The notes beneath the pieces were generated by a model. The model had not been told where the DNA came from and did no database searches. It worked only from the letters and a program-made list of their open reading frames with translations. Source: Paraburkholderia aromaticivorans (lineage in GTDB: Bacteria > Pseudomonadota > Gammaproteobacteria > Burkholderiales > Burkholderiaceae). Taken from it: a stretch of DNA of 64,000 nt. The stretch is from assembly GCF_002278075.1 (NCBI RefSeq), contig NZ_CP022989.1, positions 496,001 to 560,000 on the forward strand, given 5' to 3'. Of the stretch, positions 54,524-63,644 are shown piece by piece. A program made the position numbers and the translations under genes. Each line of letters begins with the position of its first letter. Positions within the stretch are counted from its first letter, which is position 1.

Positions 54524-55003
54524 CTAGCTTGTGTTCCAGCAGTCGCCGCTCGCGGGTGGCAAAACGCTTTTCTCGCTGTTTGCCCCGCCGTTTGCCCCGC
54601 CGCTCACCCCGCCATTTGCCTCGCTTTTATTGCCGCGTAATCCTGTCGCATCGAGTGTGAAAATGCCGCATGGATCATCGTGCATCGGGCCGGAGTCACT
54701 CGGCGCCGCCTCTATGGCATAGCCGCCATTAGCATCGTCCGCGGGCAGTACGTGCAGGCGGTAGACTGGCGTGCCGAATTGCGGCGCCTGGTCGAGGCCC
54801 GGCGGCAATACCGGGACGCTGTCGCTCGTCACTCCCTCGACGAATTGGGCTGCGCGATAGAGCGCGGAGGCTGCATCGATTCGATGAGTTCGCGCGACAT
54901 GGCTACGGTACGAAGGCACTGCAAACACCGCCAGCGCGGCCGTGATCGCCAGCGCGATCATCAATTCGAGCAACGTAAAGCCGGATGTAGACGACAGCTT
55001 CAT
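54524..55003 (-). CDS. Type IV (minor) pilin, PilE-like
   Basis: Seen: 159 residues. Prepilin peptidase site SGFTLLELMIALAITAALAV with the conserved Gly|Phe and Glu+5; a globular part with Cys residues near the C-terminus (DPCGIFTLDATG; SGDCWNTS) able to form the pilin D-loop. An unusual Gly/Asn/Ala repeat (ANGGVSGGANGGANSE) sits within the D-region. Start: ATG with GGAGG. Last gene of the fimT-pilV-pilW-pilX-pilE operon. Confidence 0.86.
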   Translation of the reverse strand: MKLSSTSGFTLLELMIALAITAALAVFAVPSYRSHVARTHRIDAASALYRAAQFVEGVTSDSVPVLPPGLDQAPQFGTPVYRLHVLPADDANGGYAIEAAPSDSGPMHDDPCGIFTLDATGLRGNKSEANGGVSGGANGGANSEKSVLPPASGDCWNTS

Positions 55004-55013
55004 GACACCTCCA

Positions 55014-55628
55014 TCAAAAAGGCCTGGCGGCGACGCGGCGCCAATGACGTTCGATCTTCTCGCCATCGATTACCAGTTCCATCTGCAACCACACCTGTGA
55101 CTCCTTCGTCCGGCCGAAGCCGCGCGAAGTCAATAAATACGCCCGAGCATCGGCGCGAGCGGCAAGACGCCAGGCCTCGATCAGACATTGCGGCGCGCGT
55201 AACGAGTCGGGCCATTGCGCCACCGGCGTCATGGCGCCGGCGTCGAACGCGGCTTCGAGTTTCCACTGGGTCGGCTCGCCCGATGCGTACGGCAACGGTG
55301 CGCTCTGGACGGCTGCCGCTGCAATTACATTGCGGGCACACAATGTCAACGCCGAATCCGCGGCATGAAAAGCTTGCAGGTATTCGCGAACGTTGGTGGC
55401 GCTGCGCGCCGCAGCGAGCGATGTCTCGAACCAGACCGCGGAAGTAGCCAACATCATCGCTGAAATCAACAGGACGATTGGCAGGACCACGCCGAGTTGC
55501 CGGGTGCGTGTGCTTGAGCGGTGGCGGTCCTGTCGACCGCGCCATGGAAAGTTCTCCACGTGAACGCGGCATGTGGCGCATTGCCCAATTGGATGATGCT
55601 TCCGCTTTCCGGTTCGTCGTTTCCTCAC
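55014..55628 (-). CDS. pilX: PilX-like minor pilin assembly protein
   Basis: Seen: 204 residues. A basic N-terminus (RKRRTGKRKHHPIGQ) precedes RQLGVVLPIVLLISAMMLATSAVW, the hydrophobic pilin helix, lacking the usual Glu at +5 as is common in PilX. The rest is variable, with two Cys. Start: GTG at 55628 with GGAGG seven bases upstream, overlapping the pilW stop as GTGA. Role (family): initiates pilus assembly with PilV, PilW and FimU-like pilins. Confidence 0.83.
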   Translation of the reverse strand: MRKRRTGKRKHHPIGQCATCRVHVENFPWRGRQDRHRSSTRTRQLGVVLPIVLLISAMMLATSAVWFETSLAAARSATNVREYLQAFHAADSALTLCARNVIAAAAVQSAPLPYASGEPTQWKLEAAFDAGAMTPVAQWPDSLRAPQCLIEAWRLAARADARAYLLTSRGFGRTKESQVWLQMELVIDGEKIERHWRRVAARPF

Positions 55629-56434
55629 GGCGAGTCCTCCGCGTGATTGCGTATCGCCACACGCCGTGAGAACGCCTGGCGCGGCCGGAAATCGGCGGCT
55701 GAAGCGCTCACGCCGTCGCAATCGACGTAGCGCGAACGCTGTCCTTGTGGCGCGCCGCGCACGAGCACGCAGAGATCGACCGCGACGATCCTCGCCCATT
55801 GATCGGCAGACACAGCCGACGCGTCGAGCGCAGCCAGCGCGCCGGCCACCCAGTACTTGATCCGCACGCGCTCGACACCTTCGACCAGCGGCTGCGCGGA
55901 CCCGGTCTTACCGTTGCCTTCACAGTAAAGCTCCGGCTCACCGGACGAACCGCTGACTCTGGCGAAGTACCGATTCACGACCTGCACGCCCTTGTCGCCG
56001 AGCGCCGCGCTGGCGCCGGTCACGGCCTGCCCGAGGCAGTCGGTTGTCTGTCCGCTGGCGGATGGCCATGTGGAGACGTTGTCACCGACATAGCGAACCG
56101 CGACACCGTCCGAATGACTGGGCAGGGTCTCGCAGGCAAGGCTGTCGTCGGCGCCGACCGGGCGGCCACCCGAACAGCCGAACAACGGCGCGGGACGGGT
56201 GTACCGTGCGACATCCGCGGGTACGAAGCCGGCCATTTGCAATTGCTGGCCGATCAGCGTCAGCGCAATCAGACCGGCTTCGCGGATCCGCATTGCATCG
56301 CTCGCATGTTCGAATGCGCTGCGCTGCGTCGTATAAAGCGAGACGGCACCCGCGCTCACCAGCAGCCCAAGCGCCATAGCAATCGCAAATTCGACCAGCG
56401 TGTGGCCGCGAGCACGATTCGGTCGCCGCCTCAT
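55625..56434 (-). CDS. pilW: PilW-like minor pilin
   Basis: Seen: 269 residues. Start MRRRPNRARGHTLVEFAIAM with the class III signal motif G|HTLVE, a long N-terminal helix, and a large globular part with several Cys pairs (FGCSGG, LACETL, TTDCLGQ). VVNRYFARV and RVRIKYWVAG match PilW. Its start overlaps the pilV stop by ATGA, and its stop overlaps pilX. Part of the minor-pilin priming complex for type IV pili. Confidence 0.88.
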   Translation of the reverse strand: MRRRPNRARGHTLVEFAIAMALGLLVSAGAVSLYTTQRSAFEHASDAMRIREAGLIALTLIGQQLQMAGFVPADVARYTRPAPLFGCSGGRPVGADDSLACETLPSHSDGVAVRYVGDNVSTWPSASGQTTDCLGQAVTGASAALGDKGVQVVNRYFARVSGSSGEPELYCEGNGKTGSAQPLVEGVERVRIKYWVAGALAALDASAVSADQWARIVAVDLCVLVRGAPQGQRSRYVDCDGVSASAADFRPRQAFSRRVAIRNHAEDSP

Positions 56435-56877
56435 TTTGCAAACGCCAGTGCTACGCACGACGCGCCCACGGGAATATCCGCTCCGCCGCAGGGTGCTGGC
56501 TTGTCGATCACGTCGTCGGGACGCGGCATATCGGGCAACGCGGCCCACGTGACGCGTGCGGCGGACACACCGGCGTTCTCGCGCACCGCGGCAACGCCAT
56601 GCGGTAGAACCAGTGTTGCCCGCGCGCTCCATTGCCTGATTGCAGAGTCCGCCGCGGAGGGCGCGCACGCCGCTTCCGCGACGGAATCGGCGATCCACAC
56701 GGCGTGTTCGCGCACGGACATCGCACGGGCTTCACGCGCGGTCCACAATTGACCGCCGATCAAGCCTAACGCCGTGACCGCCATCAAGGCGACAGCCAGC
56801 ATGACCTCGATCAGTGAGCTGCCGCCACACGTCGACTCGCAGCGGCGCGAGTGCCGCTTCTGCGTGGATTGGCTCAT
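56431..56877 (-). CDS. pilV: PilV-like minor pilin
   Basis: Seen: 148 residues. A basic start and GGSSLIEVMLAVALMAVTAL give the prepilin signature (Gly|Ser, Glu+5). The globular domain is short, with WTAREARAMSVREHAVWIADSVAEA typical of PilV. Start overlaps the fimT stop as ATGA; stop overlaps pilW. Minor pilin role as for pilW. Confidence 0.85.
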   Translation of the reverse strand: MSQSTQKRHSRRCESTCGGSSLIEVMLAVALMAVTALGLIGGQLWTAREARAMSVREHAVWIADSVAEAACAPSAADSAIRQWSARATLVLPHGVAAVRENAGVSAARVTWAALPDMPRPDDVIDKPAPCGGADIPVGASCVALAFAK

Positions 56878-57434
56878 GACGCCGCTCCGCACGCGCCCTC
56901 GGTCGTCCGCGCCCGGCCGCCCGCTGCAATGCGAATGCAGCGCCGCCACTTGGCCCCTTGGGTGGCCCTTGACGGTGCACGCGGCGCGACATCGAAACTG
57001 CGAAACGTGCCGATCAATTGCCCCGCCGGTGGCGTGAACGTGAGATTCGTCTGTGTGCCGGTAATGCTCACGGCCGCGAGCAAAGGCTGCGCGCGCAATA
57101 GCGATAACGTGCCGCCTCGCTCGGCCAGCACAGCCCAACCACAGGACCAGTCAGCCACGCCATTGCCGCACGGCTGCCCTGCGGCAAGGCAATGCCGTGC
57201 CGTGTCGGTCCGGCACACCGTGACACGTGCGCCCTGGCGCAATGCTTCACTGCGCGCATAAGCAAGCGTCGAAGCAAGCACCCTCGCGCGGGCGTCGACC
57301 TGATCGCGCACGTACCACGCTACGAACGACGGCGTACCCATTACAGCGATCACGGCCAGCAGCGCGACGACGGCCAGCATTTCGACAAGCGTGAAGCCGC
57401 GGCATCGCGGCGGGCGAACGGCATTCCATTTCAT
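56874..57434 (-). CDS. fimT: FimT/GspH-type pseudopilin
   Basis: Seen: 186 residues. RCRGFTLVEMLAVVALLAVIAVMGTPSF is a canonical prepilin leader and helix; SEALRQGARVTVCRTDTARHC is the GspH/FimT domain. Start: ATG at 57434 with AGGG; an in-frame ATG two codons earlier overlaps the site. First gene of the minor pilin operon, 205 bases downstream of nrdR on the same strand. Confidence 0.88.
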   Translation of the reverse strand: MKWNAVRPPRCRGFTLVEMLAVVALLAVIAVMGTPSFVAWYVRDQVDARARVLASTLAYARSEALRQGARVTVCRTDTARHCLAAGQPCGNGVADWSCGWAVLAERGGTLSLLRAQPLLAAVSITGTQTNLTFTPPAGQLIGTFRSFDVAPRAPSRATQGAKWRRCIRIAAGGRARTTEGACGAAS

Positions 57435-57638
57435 CTGCATCCCTGATCGATTCGAAGAATGCAGCCAATCTAACGATTCGCGGATCCCTCAACAATCGGC
57501 CGAATGGCCAGGTGGCACTCAGACGTTATCCCGCGCAAAAATGCACGCGACGAACCATAACGGCAGCGGGAGATACGGATGCGCGAAACCACGCAGGGGA
57601 AAACGGCAACTCAAACGCAACGCGAGATGCGACTGCGT

Positions 57639-58121
57639 TTAGCGTTTGCGGGAAGGCTTGGGGGGAGAAGAGGCGCGGCGGAATTCTTCGATCACGTCCT
57701 CGAATTCGGAGACGTCTTCAAAGCGCCGGTAAACAGAAGCAAAACGCACGTAGGCAATGGTATCGAGCGCCCGCAACTCGTTCATCACGAGTTCGCCGAG
57801 GCGCTCGCTGCGCACTTCGCGCTCGCCGCTGCCGAGCAACTGATACTCGATGCGGGCAACCGCCGCGTCGATCGCGTCTGCTGCCACCGGGCGCTTGCGC
57901 AGCGCCAGTTGCATGCTCGCGACGATCTTGCGGCGGTCGAATTCGGTGCGGCTGCCATCCTTCTTGACGACCGACGGCAACGCCAGCTCGACCCGCTCAT
58001 ACGTCGTGAAACGTTTGTCGCAGGCTGGGCAGCGGCGGCGCCGGCGAATCGTTGCGCCGTCTTCGGATACGCGCGAGTCGACAACCTGCGTATCGGCGTG
58101 ACGGCAGAAGGGGCAGTGCAT
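57639..58121 (-). CDS. nrdR: Transcriptional repressor NrdR
   Basis: Represses ribonucleotide reductase genes when dATP is abundant. Seen: 160 residues. [20 protein letters not shown] and [20 protein letters not shown] form the zinc ribbon; the ATP-cone follows ([20 protein letters not shown]). Six bases after glyA, one transcript. A short Ser/Pro/Lys tail ends it. Confidence 0.97.
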   Translation of the reverse strand: MHCPFCRHADTQVVDSRVSEDGATIRRRRRCPACDKRFTTYERVELALPSVVKKDGSRTEFDRRKIVASMQLALRKRPVAADAIDAAVARIEYQLLGSGEREVRSERLGELVMNELRALDTIAYVRFASVYRRFEDVSEFEDVIEEFRRASSPPKPSRKR

Positions 58122-58127
58122 GGCGGC

Positions 58128-59375
58128 TTAACGGTAAACCGGGAAGCGCTGGGTCAGCTCGGCCACCTGCGCGCGCACACGTTCGATCGTGGCGGCGTCT
58201 TCCGGGTTGTCCAGCACGTCGGCGATCAGGTTACCCACCTGCTCGGCTTCCTTCGCGCCGAAGCCGCGCGTGGTCATGGCCGGCGAGCCGAGGCGCACGC
58301 CGCTCGTGACGAACGGCTTTTCCGGATCGTTCGGGATCGCGTTCTTGTTGACCGTGATGTGAGCGGCGCCCAGCGCGGCTTCCGCAGCCTTGCCGGTGAT
58401 CTTCTTCGCGCGCAGGTCGACGAGCATCACGTGGCTTTCCGTGCGGCCCGACACGATACGCAGACCACGCTTGACCAGCGTCTCCGCCAGCACGCGCGCA
58501 TTTTCGACGACTTGCTGCTGGTATGCCTTGAACTCCGGCGACAGCGCTTCCTTGAACGCGACAGCCTTGCCGGCGATCACGTGCATCAGAGGTCCGCCCT
58601 GAATACCCGGGAAGATGGCCGAGTTGATCTGCTTTTCGAACTCGGCCTTCATCAGGATCACGCCGCCACGCGGGCCGCGCAGGCTCTTGTGCGTGGTGGT
58701 GGTGACGAAATCGGCGTGCGGCACCGGGTTCGGATACACGCCGGCGGCGATCAGACCGGCGTAATGCGCCATGTCGACCATGAAGTACGCGCCGACCGAC
58801 TTGGCGATTTTCGCGAAGCGTTCGAAATCGATACGCAGCGCGAACGCGGATGCGCCCGCCACGATCAGCTTCGGCTTGTGCTCCTGAGCGAGCTTCTCCG
58901 CGGCATCGTAGTCGATGTCTTCGGCCTCGTTCAGACCGTAGCTGACCACGTTGAACCACTTGCCCGACATGTTGACCGGCGAACCGTGCGTGAGGTGGCC
59001 ACCGTGCGCGAGGCTCATGCCCATGATCGTGTCGCCCGGCTTGAGCATGGCGAAGAACACACCCTGGTTGGCCTGCGAGCCGGAGTTAGGCTGCACGTTG
59101 GCGGCTTCCGCGCCGAACAGTTGCTTCACGCGGTCGATCGCCAGCTGCTCGGCGACGTCCACGTACTCGCAGCCGCCGTAGTAGCGCTTGCCCGGATACC
59201 CTTCGGCGTACTTGTTCGTGAGTTGCGAGCCTTGCGCAGCCATGACAGCCGGGCTCGTGTAGTTTTCCGACGCGATCAGTTCGATATGCTCTTCCTGACG
59301 GCGGTTTTCCTGCTCGATGACCTTCCAGAGTTCAGGATCGACGTTGGCGATGGTGCTTTGGGCTCTGTCAAACAT
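58128..59375 (-). CDS. glyA: Serine hydroxymethyltransferase
   Basis: Interconverts serine and glycine with tetrahydrofolate, supplying one-carbon units. Seen: 415 residues, standard. PLP lysine in [52 protein letters not shown] and [20 protein letters not shown] are diagnostic. First gene of glyA-nrdR. The upstream region of over 500 bases is unexplained. Confidence 0.98.
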   Translation of the reverse strand: MFDRAQSTIANVDPELWKVIEQENRRQEEHIELIASENYTSPAVMAAQGSQLTNKYAEGYPGKRYYGGCEYVDVAEQLAIDRVKQLFGAEAANVQPNSGSQANQGVFFAMLKPGDTIMGMSLAHGGHLTHGSPVNMSGKWFNVVSYGLNEAEDIDYDAAEKLAQEHKPKLIVAGASAFALRIDFERFAKIAKSVGAYFMVDMAHYAGLIAAGVYPNPVPHADFVTTTTHKSLRGPRGGVILMKAEFEKQINSAIFPGIQGGPLMHVIAGKAVAFKEALSPEFKAYQQQVVENARVLAETLVKRGLRIVSGRTESHVMLVDLRAKKITGKAAEAALGAAHITVNKNAIPNDPEKPFVTSGVRLGSPAMTTRGFGAKEAEQVGNLIADVLDNPEDAATIERVRAQVAELTQRFPVYR

Positions 59376-59900
59376 ACGGATTCCGTTGAATGTGTTCAGG
59401 TTGACCGGATCGTGCGCCGAATCTTGCGTAGAGGGTACGCAGCGCTGCTGGCGGCTGGGCCAGCCCTGACGTGGCGGATGGAGAGTCGCCGCACACGCGA
59501 GGCAGGACAGCCACCGTCAGCGCAGATCAATGCGCGCGGATCACGGCTGCCCAGGCGAACGGCAAAACGGCACCCTGCGCTTCACGGTGGGTTGCTCCAC
59601 CTTGAATCCGATTGTTTGAACCGGTTCTATCGCCAGTCACGCAGGGGTGAGCGCGTTAGTTTATTGGAAGAGGGTCGAATAGGCAACCGGCTTCCGGGCA
59701 CTGCCGCGGCTGCCCGCCCGCCGGCCCTCCGCACCGCCCGCGGCACCTTGTGCGGCGCGCAAAAGTCTGTCGGAAAGCTTGCGCAGGGCCGCTGCGCATC
59801 CCTGCCAAGGCCCCTCGTACAGCTGGTTTACCCTTGCCGCAGCGCCACAATGGAAGTAGGCTTGGGACCTTTCTCTCCTACCAGCCAGGGAACCACTGCA
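59376..59900. other. Intergenic region between divergent glyA and SDR genes
   Basis: About 525 bases. Contains a small GGTGG/CCACC hairpin near 59587-59602 and a lower-GC patch near 59600-59700. Long open frames cross it in shadow frames only. A structured glyA leader is possible given the length, but no riboswitch class was recognised. Confidence 0.5.
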
Positions 59901-60647
59901 ATGATCGTGTTCGTCACCGGAGCGTCCGCGGGATTCGGCGCCGCTATCGCTCGTGCCTTTGTCAAGGGTGGCCACCGTGTCGTCGCCACGGCACGCCGCA
60001 AGGACCGCCTGCAGGCACTTGCCGACGAGCTCGGCGACGCACTTCTGCCGTATGAGCTCGACGTGCGCGACCGCGCCGCCGTCGAAGCCGTTCCGGCCTC
60101 GCTGCCGGCGGATTTCGCCGCAATCGACGTGCTGGTCAACAACGCCGGCCTCGCGCTCGGCATCGAGCCGGCGCAGAAAGCGAGTCTCGACGAATGGAAC
60201 ACCATGATCGAGACCAATTGCACGGGCCTCGTGCAGGTCACGCATGCGTTGCTGCCCGGCATGGTGGAGCGCAATCGCGGCCACATTTTCAATCTGGGCT
60301 CGGCGGCCGGCAGCTGGCCGTATGCGGGTGGCAACGTTTACGGGGCCACCAAGGCGTTCGTGCATCAGTTCAGCCTGAATCTGCGCGCCGACGTGGCCGG
60401 CACCGCGCTGCGGGTGACCAACGTCGAACCCGGCCTGTGCGGCGGCACCGAGTTCTCGAACGTCCGTTTTCGCGGCGACGACGGCAAAGCCGCCAAAATG
60501 TACGAGAACGTCCAGCCGCTGACGCCCGAAGACATCGCGGACTCGATCTACTGGATCGCCACTCGCCCGGCGCACGTGAATATCAACACGATCGAGCTGA
60601 TGCCGGTGGCTCAATCGTTCGCCGCTTTGTCCGTTTATCGCGGCTAA
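59901..60647 (+). CDS. YdfG-like SDR (NADP-dependent 3-hydroxy acid dehydrogenase)
   Basis: Seen: 248 residues. Cofactor loop VTGASAGFGAAIARAF, ATARRKDRL (NADP-type Arg), VNNAGLALGIEPAQKASLDE, Ser in LGSAAGSWPYAGG, catalytic Tyr/Lys in YGATKAF. Close to E. coli YdfG, which oxidises serine and 3-hydroxy acids. Start: ATG at 59901 with AGGGA upstream; the frame is open much further but that translation is artefact. Next gene is ybgC, 67 bases on. Confidence 0.9.
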   Translation: MIVFVTGASAGFGAAIARAFVKGGHRVVATARRKDRLQALADELGDALLPYELDVRDRAAVEAVPASLPADFAAIDVLVNNAGLALGIEPAQKASLDEWNTMIETNCTGLVQVTHALLPGMVERNRGHIFNLGSAAGSWPYAGGNVYGATKAFVHQFSLNLRADVAGTALRVTNVEPGLCGGTEFSNVRFRGDDGKAAKMYENVQPLTPEDIADSIYWIATRPAHVNINTIELMPVAQSFAALSVYRG

Positions 60648-60714
60648 AGGCCGCCAGACGGGGCGCACATCTTGAAACAGACCTCCGAGTGTGCGTTCCG
60701 GTAAAATGCGCCGC

Positions 60715-61179
60715 ATGAATATGTCGACCAGCCAGCCCGGCACGGAAATCGGCTACACGTGGCCCATTCGCGTGTACTACGAAGATACCGACGCCGGCGG
60801 CATCGTGTTTTACGCGAACTATCTGAAATTTTTTGAACGGGCGCGCACCGAATGGCTGCGCGCATGTGGCGTCGACCAGAATCGGCTCGTGGAAGAATCG
60901 GGCGCGATCTTCATCGTCCGCAGCACCGCGGTCGATTATCGGGCGCCGGCCCGGCTCGACGACGTGGTCAACGTGGTCAGCCGGATCGAGCGTCTTGGCA
61001 GAGCATCGGTCGATTTCGCGCAGGAAGCGTGGCGCGACGGCACGCTGCTTGCTACCGGTTCCATCCGCGTAGGTTGCGTCGACCGCATTGCGCTGCGGCC
61101 GGCCGCGATTCCTCCACCGGTCCTCGCCGCTTTGCGGCGCGGGCCGGGCATGAGCGCCGGCGGTGTCAACGGACCATGA
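60715..61179 (+). CDS. ybgC: Tol-Pal-associated acyl-CoA thioesterase
   Basis: Seen: 154 residues of hot-dog fold. PIRVYYEDTDAGGIVFYANYLKFFERARTEWL contains the catalytic Asp of the 4-hydroxybenzoyl-CoA thioesterase type, diagnostic for YbgC. It commonly opens the tol-pal cluster and is thought to act on acyl-CoA/ACP for phospholipid metabolism. Start ATG at 60715 or 60721. It is separated from tolQ by 160 bases. Confidence 0.95.
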   Translation: MNMSTSQPGTEIGYTWPIRVYYEDTDAGGIVFYANYLKFFERARTEWLRACGVDQNRLVEESGAIFIVRSTAVDYRAPARLDDVVNVVSRIERLGRASVDFAQEAWRDGTLLATGSIRVGCVDRIALRPAAIPPPVLAALRRGPGMSAGGVNGP

Positions 61180-61339
61180 CTGAACCCCGTTGTTAAGGGG
61201 CCAGTGAACTCGTAACGATCCAGCAACACAAAGCATGGTTCGGCTTGCAATATCGCCGACGCTTCCGTTTTGCTCACGGCAAGCTTCGATTGGCCTTGCA
61301 GCCGGACGCCCCCTTCCCGGGACGTTAAAACGAACCTTT

Positions 61340-62017
61340 ATGAACACTACACAAGATCTGTCGATCGTTTCCCTCGTACTCAATGCGAGCCTGCTGGCGC
61401 AGGCCGTGATGGCGCTGCTGCTGTTGTTGTCGCTGTTGTCGTGGACCTTCATCTTCCGCAAGTGGTTTGCGATCCGCCGGGCGCGCGCGCAAACTGAACG
61501 CTTCGAACGCGATTTCTGGTCGGGTGGCGACCTGCAGGCGCTTTATCAGAGCGCCGCGAACAACCGTCACACGATCGGCGCGCTGGAGCGGATTTTCGAG
61601 TCCGGCATGCGCGAATTCCTGAAAGGCAAGGAAAAGCGCCTGAACGATTCCGGTGCGATTCTCGACGGCGCACGGCGCGCCATGCGTGCGGCGTTCCAGC
61701 GTGAAATGGACGTGCTCGAAGCCAATCTCGCCTTTCTCGCGTCGGTCGGTTCGGTCAGCCCGTATATCGGTCTGTTCGGCACGGTATGGGGGATCATGAA
61801 TGCGTTTCGCGGCCTCGCCAACGTACAGCAGGCCACGCTGGCGAACGTCGCGCCGGGCATCGCCGAAGCGCTGACCGCTACCGCAATTGGCCTGTTCGCT
61901 GCGATTCCGGCCGTGGTTGCCTACAATCGCTACGCGCACGACATCGACCGTCTGGCGATCCGCTTCGAGACCTTCATCGAAGAATTCTCGAACATCTTGC
62001 AGCGTCAGGCACAGTAA
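61340..62017 (+). CDS. tolQ: Tol-Pal system proton channel subunit TolQ
   Basis: With TolR uses proton motive force to drive TolA and keep outer-membrane constriction at division. Seen: 225 residues, three membrane segments (LLAQAVMALLLLLSLLSWTF; ASVGSVSPYIGLFGTVWGIM; EALTATAIGLFAAIPAVVAY), typical TolQ/ExbB motifs. Start ATG at 61340; ribosome site weak. Followed by tolR after ten bases. Confidence 0.96.
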   Translation: MNTTQDLSIVSLVLNASLLAQAVMALLLLLSLLSWTFIFRKWFAIRRARAQTERFERDFWSGGDLQALYQSAANNRHTIGALERIFESGMREFLKGKEKRLNDSGAILDGARRAMRAAFQREMDVLEANLAFLASVGSVSPYIGLFGTVWGIMNAFRGLANVQQATLANVAPGIAEALTATAIGLFAAIPAVVAYNRYAHDIDRLAIRFETFIEEFSNILQRQAQ

Positions 62018-62027
62018 GGAGTTCACG

Positions 62028-62474
62028 ATGGCAGGCTCTCGCTCCTCCAGCATGCGCGGCAGCCGCTCGCGCCGCGCGATGGCCGACATCAACGTCGTGC
62101 CGTATATCGACGTGATGCTCGTGCTGCTCGTGATCTTCATGGTGACCGCGCCGCTCGTCGCTCCGTCGATCGTCAATCTGCCGACCGTCGGTGGCGCCGC
62201 GCCGCAGCAGCAAACACCGCCCGTCATCGTGAATATTCGCGCGGACGGCAACATGAGCGTCAAATATAAGGACGATTCGGGTGCGCAGCAGCAGGAAGAC
62301 ATGACGAAGGCCGATCTGAACGGCTTCATCGCCGAGCGCGCGCAGTCGCATCCTGATCAGCCCGTCGTCATCGCCGCCGACAAGACGGTCAAATACGAAG
62401 TCGTGATGAACGTGATGTCCGAGCTCAAGGCTCGCGGCGTCAAGCGCGTTGGATTGCTCGTCAAATCGCAATGA
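62028..62474 (+). CDS. tolR: Tol-Pal system protein TolR
   Basis: Seen: 148 residues. Short basic N-terminus, then MADINVVPYIDVMLVLLVIF with the essential Asp of the membrane helix, and a periplasmic domain (VVIAADKTVKYEVVMNVMSE). Start: ATG at 62028 with AAGGAG at seven bases. Its stop overlaps the tolA start by four bases. Confidence 0.96.
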   Translation: MAGSRSSSMRGSRSRRAMADINVVPYIDVMLVLLVIFMVTAPLVAPSIVNLPTVGGAAPQQQTPPVIVNIRADGNMSVKYKDDSGAQQQEDMTKADLNGFIAERAQSHPDQPVVIAADKTVKYEVVMNVMSELKARGVKRVGLLVKSQ

Positions 62475-63505
62475 TCCGCAAGAACTCCGAATACCCGCTC
62501 CAGCCACCGCGTGAACGCGGCACCGGGCGAGCCTTTGCGTTCGCGCTGGTGATGCACGCGCTGCTCGGGTTCTTTCTGTATCACGGCATTCAGTGGCAAA
62601 ACAGTACGCCCGAAGGCGCGGAAGCGGAGCTGTGGACCGAAGTGCCCGATACGGCAATCCCGCGTCCCGTTCCGCCACCGCCCGTGCCGGTCGCCCCCGC
62701 TCCGCCGGTGCGCGACGAACAGGCCGACATTGCGTTGCAGGAGAAGAAACGGCAGCAACAGGAAGCGGCTCGCCAGGCTCAGTTGGCCGAACAGCAACGT
62801 CAACAGAAGCTGCAGGCCCAGCAGGAAGCCGAGGCCAGGCGCCAGCAGCAGCTAGCGGCGGAACAGGCCGCGCAACTCGCCGCGCAGAAAGCTGCGGCAG
62901 CCAAACAGAAACAACTGCAGCAACAACAGCAACAACAGGAAGCCAGCAAGCTGAAGCAACAGCAACTGGCCGAACAGCAAAAGCAGCAGCAGTTGAAAGA
63001 ACAGCAGCAGGAACAGCAACAGAAGCAAGCCGAGGCTGAAGCGCAGAAGAAGGCCGACGCGCAGAAAGCCGCGAAGGCAAAGGCGCAAGCCGACGCCGCG
63101 GCGCAAGCGAAGAAACTGGATGCGGAGCGTCGCGCGCGGCTCGCGCAGATGCAGGGCCTCGCCGCCGCCGGCACCGGCTCGACCACCAGCGACGGGCTTG
63201 GAAAGAGTGGCACGGGCAGCGGCTCGGGTGGCACGGCGACCTCGCCGGGCTACTCGGACAAGGTGCGTCGCGCAGTGCGCCCGAACATCACGTGGGGCGG
63301 TGAGACCAGCGGTCTGGAGACGGTCGTTTCCGTGCGCTGCTCGCCGACTGGCACCTTGCTTGGCGCATCGATTTCGCGCAGCAGCGGCAATGCGGCGTGG
63401 GACGACGCAGCGCTGCGGGCCGTCCAGCGTACTGATCCGATGCCTCAGGACATCAATGGCAAGACACCGACCAGCTTCCTGATCACGTTGCGCCCGGCCA
63501 GTTGA
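62471..63505 (+). CDS. tolA: Tol-Pal system protein TolA
   Basis: Links the inner-membrane TolQR motor to Pal/TolB. Seen: 344 residues. One membrane helix (FAFALVMHALLGFFLYHGIQ), a Pro-rich hinge, a long Gln/Lys/Ala/Glu coiled region (about residues 85-215, very Gln-rich), a Gly/Ser linker and the C-terminal TolA domain III (GLETVVSVRCSPTGTLLGAS). ATGA overlap with tolR means coupled translation. Confidence 0.95.
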   Translation: MIRKNSEYPLQPPRERGTGRAFAFALVMHALLGFFLYHGIQWQNSTPEGAEAELWTEVPDTAIPRPVPPPPVPVAPAPPVRDEQADIALQEKKRQQQEAARQAQLAEQQRQQKLQAQQEAEARRQQQLAAEQAAQLAAQKAAAAKQKQLQQQQQQQEASKLKQQQLAEQQKQQQLKEQQQEQQQKQAEAEAQKKADAQKAAKAKAQADAAAQAKKLDAERRARLAQMQGLAAAGTGSTTSDGLGKSGTGSGSGGTATSPGYSDKVRRAVRPNITWGGETSGLETVVSVRCSPTGTLLGASISRSSGNAAWDDAALRAVQRTDPMPQDINGKTPTSFLITLRPAS

Positions 63506-63644
63506 TTCCAGCAGTTTGACAGTCAGTTGACGGCAGACACAGCGCTTCGCCCACCGGGGCGCGCTTGGGAACGAATTAGTTCTTTTCGGGTCTGTCTGCT
63601 GTCTTGAAGCGTTAGTAAAACCGTTTTTGGGGAATCCATACAGC

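Noticed and set aside
57579..59900. Very long plus-strand open frame running into the YdfG-like gene (over 1000 codons in total)
   Set aside because: Its first 770 or so codons lie antisense to nrdR and glyA and translate to Arg/His/Val-rich sequence without family features; only the part from 59901 is real.
59376..59900. Glycine, SAM or SAH riboswitch before glyA
   Set aside because: Leader length is suggestive but no conserved core of these classes could be matched by eye.
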